DNA of 64,000 nt. Origin: Fen-1038 sp049578465. GTDB lineage: Bacteria; Chloroflexota; Anaerolineae; Anaerolineales; Villigracilaceae. The position numbers and the translations under genes were made by a program. Below the pieces are notes generated by a model. The model did no database searches and was not told the origin of the DNA. It was given only the letters and a program-made list of their open reading frames with translations. This document shows, piece by piece, positions 35,597 through 42,315 of this stretch. How positions within the stretch are numbered: the stretch's first letter is position 1; each line of letters opens with the position of its first letter. Location of the stretch: NCBI GenBank assembly GCA_049578465.1, contig JBAUMB010000055.1:30437-94436 (forward strand), written 5' to 3'.

Positions 35597-36355
35597 ATGA
35601 TGCCTGATAAAAAAGAATTTCAAGGAGCGTGGACCGTCGTAACCGGAGGCTCACGCGGAATTGGCCGCGCCATTGCGTTGGACTTTGCATCGAAAGGCGC
35701 GAATGTGGCGATTGTGTATCTCGACCATCTTGCGCAAGGCCAGCAGGTTTTGAATGAACTCAAAGCGCTCGGAGTCGAAGCCGAAGAACATGCTACCGAC
35801 GTAAAAGATTTTTCCGCGATCCAGCAATTGTTTGCCGACATCATCAAGCGGCATGGACGCATTGATGCGCTGGTCAATTGCGCGGGCATCAACCGCGACC
35901 GAACATTTCCTAAGCTCACGTCTGAGCAATGGCAGGAAGTGATTGACACCAATTTAACGGGCGCGTTCAATTGCAGTAAAGCCGTGTGGGATCAGATGAA
36001 GACACAGAATTACGGACGCATCGTCAGCATCAGTTCGGTGGTAGGACAGGCTGGCAATTTTGGACAAGCGAATTATTCGGCGTCCAAAGCGGGACTGCTT
36101 GGCTTTACAAAATCGCTGGCATTGGAAGGTGCGCGCAACAACATCACCGCCAACGCGATCTGTCCCGGCTTTATTGATACCGATATGGTGCGCGCTATTC
36201 CCGCTGATGCGTTGGAAAAAGTCGTGCAGAAAATTCCGATCCAAAGACTCGGTCAGCCCGACGAGATTGCGCGTGCAGTGACGTTCCTCGCTTCGCCCGC
36301 GTCCGGATACATTACCGGTCAAGTGATCGCGGTCAACGGCGGATTGTACATGTGA
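35597..36355 (+). CDS. FabG-like short-chain dehydrogenase/reductase
   Basis: 252 residues, classical SDR length. It has VTGGSRGIGRAIA for NADP, NCAGINRD (NAG-like), the serine in SISSVVG, YSASK (YxxxK) and a C-terminal GYITGQVIAVNGGLYM, all as in 3-oxoacyl-ACP reductase FabG. Nearby genes are for sugar and nonulosonic acid synthesis, so it may reduce a sugar or acyl intermediate rather than serve lipid synthesis. It starts at ATG 35597 behind an AGAAGGG site; a second ATG follows at once. Confidence 0.85.
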   Translation: MMPDKKEFQGAWTVVTGGSRGIGRAIALDFASKGANVAIVYLDHLAQGQQVLNELKALGVEAEEHATDVKDFSAIQQLFADIIKRHGRIDALVNCAGINRDRTFPKLTSEQWQEVIDTNLTGAFNCSKAVWDQMKTQNYGRIVSISSVVGQAGNFGQANYSASKAGLLGFTKSLALEGARNNITANAICPGFIDTDMVRAIPADALEKVVQKIPIQRLGQPDEIARAVTFLASPASGYITGQVIAVNGGLYM

Positions 36356-36362
36356 GAACGCA

Positions 36363-37118
36363 ATGTTAACTCTTGAATCATTAACTTCTGCATTTCGCGA
36401 TCTCGGCGTTCAAACCGGAGATACGTTGCTTGTCCACAGTTCTTACAAATCGCTCGGCGAGGTAAATGGCGGGCCGCAAACCGTTATCGACGCGTTGCTC
36501 GCCACTCTCGGCGCGGACGGAACGCTCATCATGCCATCCTTTAATTTCGATTTCAATAAAGGCAAGCCATGGGATGTGCGCTCCACGCCGTCGCAGATGG
36601 GAATCTTAACGGAGTTTGCCCGCAAGGATCCGCGCGCGAAGCGGGTCTTTCATCCGATTTATTCATTTGCCATCATCGGCAAACATGCTGAGATGTTGGG
36701 AAGTCTACGTTATAAGAGCGCGTATGAACGCAATTCGGTCTTCGGCAAACTGCGTGACCTTGATGGCAAGATCACGGTGATTGGATTATCGTATAACAAC
36801 AGCATGACCTTCTTCCATCACATCGAACAGATGGAGGGTGTGGACTATCGCTTTTTGAAACAATTCACCGGAGAAGTCACGGATTGGGATGGCACGACGA
36901 AAGTGGATACGTTTGAGATGTTCGTGCGCGATATTGATAAAGGCGTCAAGACGATGGTTGACCCGATGGGCGAGTTGATGGAAAAGGCTGGCGTGATCAA
37001 GTCCAAGAAGATTGGCGATGCGGACGTGAAGTTGATGAAGGCGAATGAAGTCTATGCCTTCACCGCACGCGAGATGCGACGCGATCCGCATTTGTTGTAT
37101 TACATCAAGAAGGATTGA
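36363..37118 (+). CDS. AAC(3)-family N-acyltransferase
   Basis: 251 residues matching the aminoglycoside 3-N-acetyltransferase fold: TLLVHSSYKSLG, NGGPQTVIDALLATLGADGTLIMPSFNF, STPSQMGILTEFAR and HPIYSFAIIG near residue 100. A histidine pair (FFHHIEQM) lies where the family has its catalytic His. Chromosomal members in sugar loci usually acylate amino sugars rather than give drug resistance. Here it could acetylate the amino group of a nonulosonic acid precursor, replacing PseH. No resistance role is implied. Confidence 0.82.
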   Translation: MLTLESLTSAFRDLGVQTGDTLLVHSSYKSLGEVNGGPQTVIDALLATLGADGTLIMPSFNFDFNKGKPWDVRSTPSQMGILTEFARKDPRAKRVFHPIYSFAIIGKHAEMLGSLRYKSAYERNSVFGKLRDLDGKITVIGLSYNNSMTFFHHIEQMEGVDYRFLKQFTGEVTDWDGTTKVDTFEMFVRDIDKGVKTMVDPMGELMEKAGVIKSKKIGDADVKLMKANEVYAFTAREMRRDPHLLYYIKKD

Positions 37119-37129
37119 AATTATTCGTT

Positions 37130-37162
37130 GGTCGAGTAGCCGCGAAGCGGCGTATCGAGACC
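37130..37162. repeat. Palindromic element, family 1 (intergenic copy)
   Basis: It starts GGTCGAGTAG and ends TATCGAGACC, with a GCCGC-GAA-GCGGC hairpin in the middle (33 bases). It lies just after the AAC(3)-like gene. The same ends occur in copies inside three genes at 41347, 42487 and 55917. Confidence 0.8.
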
Positions 37163-37245
37163 AAGACGACGTGGCAATCTCAACTATCATTAAAGAAATT
37201 GATTAAATTAAAACATGAGATCGCTTCTCGAAGACTCGCAATGAC
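37163..37245. repeat. Repeats of a GTCATTGCGAG...GCAATCTC family
   Basis: A partial copy (GTGGCAATCTC, ending near 37179) is followed by a full copy in inverse orientation (37217-37245; on the minus strand it starts GTCATTGCGAG and ends GCGATCTC). A direct copy is at 43813-43846. The rest of the 135-base gap 37119-37253 is AT-rich, with no promoter I would defend. Confidence 0.65.
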
Positions 37246-37253
37246 ATTAAATT

Positions 37254-38579
37254 ATGAAATCCTATTCCTCTCTCAAATCTATTCTCGCTGAATTCTTTCC
37301 ATTGCATCGAACGCTTGCATCCGATGATCAAGATAAAACACTGGAGATCGTCGGCTTATACATGCCCGACTCGTCAAACTATACGATTGAAACATATGCA
37401 CCGCGCACGCCGGTCTGGACGTGGAAAGTGCCCGAGCGATATGTTGTCCACGAAGCATATTTGGAGATCGAAAACGGCGAGCGAATTGTAGATTTCAAAG
37501 ACAATCCGCTTCACATCGTTTCGTATTCATTGCCAATTGATCGAGTGATGAGTTGGGATGAATTGCAACCACATCTGTATTTCAACGAGAAGCGTCCGAA
37601 CGCGGTGCCATGGATTTTCAAATATTACGAACGCGATTGGGGCTTTTGTTTATCAAAGAGCGCATTCGATCAACTTTCGCGTGACAAAAAATATCATGCC
37701 GTCATTCGTTCTGAATTCATCACCGATCCTAAGCAAGGATTTAAAGTTGCTAGTGCTGTCATCCACCCTCAAGGCGGAGCGAATCCAAGCGCGGGCGAAA
37801 TCATTATTCAGGCGCACACCTGTCATCCGATGCAAGCTAACGATGACGGCGCGGGCGTGGTCAGCGCAATAGAGTTGGCGCGGCGACTCGCCGAGAAGCC
37901 GTTACCGGCGGGGTCAATGAGCGTCCGCTTCTGGTTTGGGCCTGAAACGATTGGCACGATTGCTTATCTCGCTCACAATGAGTCGCTCATCCCAAATCTG
38001 CGCGGCGGCATCTTCATGGAAATGACCGGCAATCAAAATAAAATCGCGTGGCATCACACGCGTCAGCATAACCATCTGTTGGATCGAATCACGAATTATG
38101 TTTTGCGTGATGTGGATCATGATGAGCGCGACTTCGCCGCCGCGCCTGCCAATGATGAACGCGTCATCAACGGGCCCGGAGTCAATGTGCCGTGCATCTC
38201 GCTCAATCGCTGGCCCTACGAGGAATATCACACTACTGACGACAACCTCGACATCATGCACGAAGATATGCTGGTCGGCGCGGCGGATGTTGCAGAAAAA
38301 ATTATCCACATTTACGCCAGCAATTACATTCCCAAGCGCACGTTCCGCGGTCCCGTTTTTCTTTCAGGTCACGGACTTTGGGTGGATTGGCGTGACAATT
38401 GGGAACTGAATCGCGCCATCGAAAAGATCATGATGCGCTTTGAAGGTCAACATTCGGTCTTCGATATTGCCGAGCAGGTCGGGCTCGATTACGAAGTGGT
38501 GCGCGACTACGTCGAAAAATTCCGCGCCAAAGGTTTTGTTGTGCCTCTGCCGATTCCATCGCTGGCGGAAATTTCATAA
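37254..38579 (+). CDS. DUF4910-type, M28 aminopeptidase-like protein with winged-helix tail
   Basis: 441 residues. The middle domain has IIIQAHTCHPMQANDDGAG with His188 and Asp197/198, and a later EYHTTDDN, which look like the zinc ligands of M28-type aminopeptidases as arranged in the DUF4910/DUF2172 family. The last 60 residues (FDIAEQVGLDYEVVRDYVEKF) resemble a winged helix. Members occur in surface polysaccharide and nonulosonic acid clusters, where the true reaction (amide or deacylation chemistry on a sugar) is unknown. It lies between the two LapA-domain genes. Confidence 0.75.
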   Translation: MKSYSSLKSILAEFFPLHRTLASDDQDKTLEIVGLYMPDSSNYTIETYAPRTPVWTWKVPERYVVHEAYLEIENGERIVDFKDNPLHIVSYSLPIDRVMSWDELQPHLYFNEKRPNAVPWIFKYYERDWGFCLSKSAFDQLSRDKKYHAVIRSEFITDPKQGFKVASAVIHPQGGANPSAGEIIIQAHTCHPMQANDDGAGVVSAIELARRLAEKPLPAGSMSVRFWFGPETIGTIAYLAHNESLIPNLRGGIFMEMTGNQNKIAWHHTRQHNHLLDRITNYVLRDVDHDERDFAAAPANDERVINGPGVNVPCISLNRWPYEEYHTTDDNLDIMHEDMLVGAADVAEKIIHIYASNYIPKRTFRGPVFLSGHGLWVDWRDNWELNRAIEKIMMRFEGQHSVFDIAEQVGLDYEVVRDYVEKFRAKGFVVPLPIPSLAEIS

Positions 38580-38599
38580 ATAAAATCAAAGGAGAAACT

Positions 38600-38923
38600 A
38601 TGACCATTTTTATTTTGATCCTTGCATTGATCCTTGCTATTGTAGCCGTCGCGTTTGCGCTTCAAAATCCGTTGATCGTGACGGCAACTTTCTTCACCCT
38701 CAGCATGAAAGGCTCGCTGGCTTTATTTGTGCTGATTGGTGTTGGTGTGGGTATTGTCATCGGCGTTCTTGCCATGTTACCTTCCGTCTTAAAAGGTGCG
38801 CTCACAGTGTCGCGTCATCGCAAACAGATCAACACGTTGGAAAAATCTTTAAACGAACAAAAGAAAACAAAACCTGATGAGGCGAGCGATAAAATAAAAT
38901 CTGATGAGACGCCTAAGTCGTAA
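38600..38923 (+). CDS. LapA-domain (DUF1049) small membrane protein, copy 2
   Basis: 107 residues. Two hydrophobic helices (about 2-22 and 38-62) flank FALQNPLIVTATFFTLSMKGSL, the LapA strand motif. The tail is a charged, probably coiled-coil segment (RKQINTLEKSLNEQKKTK). A strong AAAGGAGA ribosome site precedes the ATG. It is a paralogue of 35298-35573; the two copies bracket the SDR, acyltransferase and metalloprotein genes. Confidence 0.85.
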   Translation: MTIFILILALILAIVAVAFALQNPLIVTATFFTLSMKGSLALFVLIGVGVGIVIGVLAMLPSVLKGALTVSRHRKQINTLEKSLNEQKKTKPDEASDKIKSDETPKS

Positions 38924-38926
38924 AAG

Positions 38927-39742
38927 ATGAGCACTCGAGTCGTTGCCGTCATTCAAGGGCGGATGAGTTCGTCGCGTTTGCCCGGAAAGATTCTGGCCGA
39001 TATCGCCGGAGGACCGATGTTGCAGCGCGTCTTCATCCGGACCTCGCGGGCAGCTACCGTTAACGAGACCATCTTTGCCACGACAACCGATTCGACAGAC
39101 GATCCCGTGGCGGAATATTGCGACTTCAGCGGAATCCCTTTTACGCGCGGCAGTTTGTATGATGTGCTGGATCGTTACTATCAAACGGCAAAGGAATCAA
39201 AAGCCGATATCGTTGTCCGCATCACAGCCGATTGTCCGGTGATTGATCCGGTGTTGATTGATGATGTTGTTAACACGTTGCTTGATGACAAATTTGATTT
39301 TGTCTGCAACCGCTTACCTCCGCCGTGGCATCGCACCTATCCAATCGGTTTGGATGTCGAAGCTTGTACATTCAAAGTTTTGGCGAAAGCATGGAAAGAA
39401 GCCAAAGAACCTCAACACCGTGAACATGCCATGCCGTATTTTTATGAAGGCGTGGAACTGACTCGTCAAAGCCGAACACTAGAAGCTGGCATTTCTCCGC
39501 GCGGATTCAAAGTCGCCTTATTGCATCACACTGCTGATTTTGGCGATTATCGCTGGACGGTGGACACGCCCGAAGATTTGGAATTCATGCGGCAGGTTTA
39601 CAGTCGCTTCGATGGACGCGATGATTTTTCGTGGAAGGAAGTTTTGGATTTGGTTCACAACGAACCTAAGTTGATGGAAATCAATGCAGGCGTGAAACAT
39701 AAAACCTTGAAGGATATTGATAAGAGGGCGTTGAAACGTTAG
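38927..39742 (+). CDS. spsF: SpsF/PseF-like cytidylyltransferase
   Basis: 271 residues. VVAVIQGRMSSSRLPGKILADIAG is the nucleotide-binding start of the SpsF family, and VVRITADCPVIDP is its second hallmark. SpsF/PseF proteins activate nonulosonic acids with CTP to CMP-sugars. It completes the module begun by pseB and neuB. It starts three bases after the LapA-like gene. Its last codons and stop run into a short repeat-like sequence (39730-39800). Confidence 0.85.
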   Translation: MSTRVVAVIQGRMSSSRLPGKILADIAGGPMLQRVFIRTSRAATVNETIFATTTDSTDDPVAEYCDFSGIPFTRGSLYDVLDRYYQTAKESKADIVVRITADCPVIDPVLIDDVVNTLLDDKFDFVCNRLPPPWHRTYPIGLDVEACTFKVLAKAWKEAKEPQHREHAMPYFYEGVELTRQSRTLEAGISPRGFKVALLHHTADFGDYRWTVDTPEDLEFMRQVYSRFDGRDDFSWKEVLDLVHNEPKLMEINAGVKHKTLKDIDKRALKR

Positions 39743-39800
39743 AAAGTTGTAAGGTTTGCAGGTTCGAACGTTCCAACATTTAAACTTGTAAACATTGAAC
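39730..39800. repeat. Degenerate GTTCGAACGTTC-type mini-repeats
   Basis: The gap and the very end of spsF hold alternating runs such as GTTAGAAAGTTGTAAGG and GGTTCGAACGTTCCAAC, which look like degenerate near-palindromic repeats. I recall such runs in related genomes but cannot confirm a family here. Confidence 0.3.
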
Positions 39801-40712
39801 ATGTCATTAATAACCTTATTCTCTGCTCCCAAACCGTTCACCGATCCGCACATTGCGCTGATCCAGTGCAACGCGCTGCACTCATGGACTCTGCTTCTCG
39901 ATGTGGAAGTCATCCTGCTTGGGAATGAAGAAGGATTATCGCAAGCGGCAAAACAATTTGGCGCGAAGCATATTCCGAATGTGAAATGCAATGACAATGG
40001 CACGCCATTGATTTCATCCATGTTTGAGTTGGCGCGGCAAAATAGTCAAAGCGAATTGTTATGCATTATCAACGCAGATATTATTCTGATGCCAGATTTT
40101 GTCGAAGCCGCGAAACAAGTTGCAAAACTAAAAGAACAATTTGTTTTGTTGAGTCGGCGTTGGGACTTGGATATCATTCAACCGATCGAATTCACCGAAG
40201 GCTGGCAGAGTCGGCTGGAAGCAACTGTCAGAACGCAGGGACAGCTTCATCGTCCCGCGGGAAGCGATTTTTTTCTTTTTCCAAAAACCTGCTATCAAGA
40301 TATTCCAAACTTCACCATCGGTCGCGCGGGCTGGGACAATTGGATGATTTACAAAGCGCGCCAGCAAAAATGGTCGGTGATCGATTGCACGCCGTCGGTG
40401 AGGATCGTGCATCAGAGCCATGATTACTCTCACCTGCCTGATGCGAAGCCACATTACGAGCATCCGGACACGGACGAGAACATTCGTCTCGCGGGCGGAC
40501 AAGCCAACATTCGTTACACAGTCTTGGATTCAACGCATCAATTGGTCAGTGGTAAACTTGCGCGCCCGAAGATGTCATATCTGCGCTTCATGCGCGGCGT
40601 GGAACTATTTCTGCGCGCAGTATTTTTCTTCCTGCCTGATGATATGATTGAAAATGTCGCCCGCCCAAAGCGATGGAAGAAGCGGATACAAAAAATCTTT
40701 AGTCGGAAATAG
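39801..40712 (+). CDS. Putative GT-A-type glycosyltransferase
   Basis: 303 residues from ATG 39801; an in-frame TTG lies six bases upstream. IINADIILMPDF looks like a GT-A metal site (D-x-D-like), with LLGNEEGLSQAAKQFGAKHIP before it and RPAGSDFFLFPK and GRAGWDNWMIYKARQ after it, in the order of a nucleotide-diphospho-sugar transferase. I do not recognise a named family. The C-terminus is basic with a hydrophobic patch that may touch the membrane. It lies just ahead of a GT2 gene. Confidence 0.65.
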   Translation: MSLITLFSAPKPFTDPHIALIQCNALHSWTLLLDVEVILLGNEEGLSQAAKQFGAKHIPNVKCNDNGTPLISSMFELARQNSQSELLCIINADIILMPDFVEAAKQVAKLKEQFVLLSRRWDLDIIQPIEFTEGWQSRLEATVRTQGQLHRPAGSDFFLFPKTCYQDIPNFTIGRAGWDNWMIYKARQQKWSVIDCTPSVRIVHQSHDYSHLPDAKPHYEHPDTDENIRLAGGQANIRYTVLDSTHQLVSGKLARPKMSYLRFMRGVELFLRAVFFFLPDDMIENVARPKRWKKRIQKIFSRK

Positions 40713-40716
40713 ATTC

Positions 40717-41751
40717 ATGCGTAAAGGTCAAAACCCCGCCAAGTTCGTCAAAGACGTTGCCCGCCCCGAGCGGATCACGGTTGCGTTGCTGAATTACATT
40801 CCGTTCCTGAGCGGATTCTATGCCGAGACGCTTGATGTGTTGAAAGTCTGCATGGAGTCGATGCGAAAGGACGCGGGCTTGCCGTTTGACTTGATGGTCT
40901 TCGACAACGGTTCGTGCGCTGAAGTGCGCGACTTTCTGATCACAGAAAAAGAAGAAGGGCAAATTCAATATTTGATTCTCGCCGAGAAGAACATGGGCAA
41001 AGGCGGCGCATGGAATATCATCCTCGCGGGCGCACCGGGCGAGATCATCGCATATACCGATAGCGATGTTTTGTTTTCTCCCAAATGGCTTTCGCGTTCT
41101 GTGGAGATTCTCGAAACATTTCCCAACGTTGGCATGGTGACCGCGCGTCCCTTTCGCACGCCGCCTGAGTTTTACGAATCGACTCTTAAATGGGCACGGA
41201 AAAATGCGAAGCTCGAAGACGGACAATTTATTCCGTGGGAAACATTCTTGGAATTCAATCTTTCACTTGGACAAACTGAAGAAGAGAATAAAAAAATCTA
41301 TGCTGAGACAAAAGATTGGCGCATTACTTACAATCCGCCAGCCGATGGTCGAGTAGGCGGTGATGGTCTCGATACGCAAAGAACGCTACTCGACCACCGC
41401 CATATCGAGACCAAGGCGAAACCAATTATTGCTTTTGCTGGCGCTTCGCATTGGCAATTCACCGCGTACAAATCCACGCTCCAGCAATTCCTGCCCTTTG
41501 ACATGGATAAGCCCATGGGACAAGTCCGCCAGCTGGACAAGCGCATGAACGACGCGGGCTTGTTGCGGCTGATGGTCTCCGACCCGCTGGCGATGAACAT
41601 GTCCAATACGCTGGGATATTTGCGCGGTGAACTCAAAGCGCAAAGCTCCAAACGCAAAGCAAGTTTTGGCAAGCGTATATTGGAAATTGGATTTATCAAG
41701 AAGATGTTGCTGGCGGTGTACAACAAGATTTTCAATTGGTATTATTCATAG
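40717..41751 (+). CDS. GT2-like glycosyltransferase carrying two repeat-derived insertions
   Basis: 344 residues from ATG 40717, four bases after the previous stop; upstream ATGs would overlap that gene. The GT-A domain has LMVFDNGSCAEVRDFL, MGKGGAWNIIL and the metal-binding YTDSDVLF. Residues 211-232 are encoded exactly by a 66-base nested palindromic element (41347-41412). A second, heptamer-derived insertion encodes LKAQSSKRKAS near the C-terminus. Both keep the frame, so the gene is probably still functional. The donor sugar is unknown. Confidence 0.8.
   Translation: MRKGQNPAKFVKDVARPERITVALLNYIPFLSGFYAETLDVLKVCMESMRKDAGLPFDLMVFDNGSCAEVRDFLITEKEEGQIQYLILAEKNMGKGGAWNIILAGAPGEIIAYTDSDVLFSPKWLSRSVEILETFPNVGMVTARPFRTPPEFYESTLKWARKNAKLEDGQFIPWETFLEFNLSLGQTEEENKKIYAETKDWRITYNPPADGRVGGDGLDTQRTLLDHRHIETKAKPIIAFAGASHWQFTAYKSTLQQFLPFDMDKPMGQVRQLDKRMNDAGLLRLMVSDPLAMNMSNTLGYLRGELKAQSSKRKASFGKRILEIGFIKKMLLAVYNKIFNWYYS
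41347..41412. repeat. Nested palindromic element, family 1, inside a GT2 gene
   Basis: 66 bases. The outer unit is GGTCGAGTAGGCGGTGAT (41347-41364) plus ACCGCCATATCGAGACC (41396-41412). Inside its loop lies a complete inverse unit (41365-41395, GGTCTCGATAC...TACTCGACC). The whole is 22 codons, starts on a codon boundary and leaves the gene open. Confidence 0.85.
41633..41660. repeat. Heptamer repeats inside the GT2 gene
   Basis: CAAAGCG, CAAAGCT, CCAAACG and CAAAGCA follow one another in frame. The unit matches the heptamer run at 34700-34738 and encodes a basic Lys/Ser/Arg stretch. Confidence 0.5.
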
Positions 41752-41781
41752 AAATTGGGAAGGACATAGGAGTAAAAAGTC

Positions 41782-42315
41782 ATGCCGACAACCAGCCATT
41801 TATATAAACCTAGCATTCGAAATACTAGGGTATTAATCCTCGTTTTTTCTATATTATTATTTCTTATCGGTCTAATGTTTGTTCCTACTATTTTTTCTAT
41901 GCTTGCCAAGCAAGTGCCATTCGATAAATCCGAGTTTTATAACGTGGTTGAGAATTTTCTACTTTTTTCGGTATTGTCTCCTTTGTGCCTTTCCTTTTTT
42001 AACAATCTTTACCCGGATATTTTTACGAATGATAAAGGATTGCAAATTGTGACTATTAGGAAATTTGATATATCTTGGACTAACGTAGTGGAAATCAGGC
42101 CTGCTAAATTGTTCGGATTGTTTAGGCTGAAAAGTTTAAGTATTGTAATTACAAAAGGAAAACTGACGATCTGGCATAATCTCTACGGTTTAATGTATGC
42201 AAGATTAAATCAACCGTCTTTTTTAATCTCATCATCCATTAGCAATAATGATTTATTGATAAAGACTATTTCAACACATATTAAAAAGGGCAATCGTGTT
42301 GCGCAACCGAATTAA
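41782..42315 (+). CDS. AT-rich membrane protein of unknown function, PH-like tail
   Basis: 177 residues. Two hydrophobic helices (about 16-40 and 58-75) are followed by a soluble region of about 95 residues (GLQIVTIRKFDISWTNVVEIRPAKLFG) with the feel of a bacterial PH-like domain. No family is recognised with confidence. It has a good AGGAG site and couples to the next gene by one base (TAATG). Base composition is much AT-richer than both neighbours, suggesting recent insertion into the operon. Confidence 0.6.
   Translation: MPTTSHLYKPSIRNTRVLILVFSILLFLIGLMFVPTIFSMLAKQVPFDKSEFYNVVENFLLFSVLSPLCLSFFNNLYPDIFTNDKGLQIVTIRKFDISWTNVVEIRPAKLFGLFRLKSLSIVITKGKLTIWHNLYGLMYARLNQPSFLISSSISNNDLLIKTISTHIKKGNRVAQPN

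Noticed and set aside
36363..37118. Antibiotic resistance gene (aminoglycoside acetyltransferase)
   Set aside because: The fold matches AAC(3), but the operon is for sugar synthesis and the histidine region differs, so an amino-sugar acyltransferase is more likely.
37130..37162. Rho-independent terminator after the AAC(3)-like gene
   Set aside because: The hairpin is strong but has no T-run, and the same sequence recurs inside genes, so it is better called a repeat.
38927..39742. KdsB (CMP-Kdo synthetase)
   Set aside because: The GRMSSSRLPGK start and TADCPVIDP are SpsF-type; KdsB has a different motif and no other Kdo genes are present.
39795..39803. TTG at 39795 as the start of the GT-A-like gene
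   Set aside because: ATG two codons later is the stronger start and neither has a clear ribosome site, so the ATG was preferred.
40699..41226. A 175-codon minus-strand frame opposite the GT2 gene
   Set aside because: It overlaps conserved GT2 motifs and has no promoter or ribosome site.
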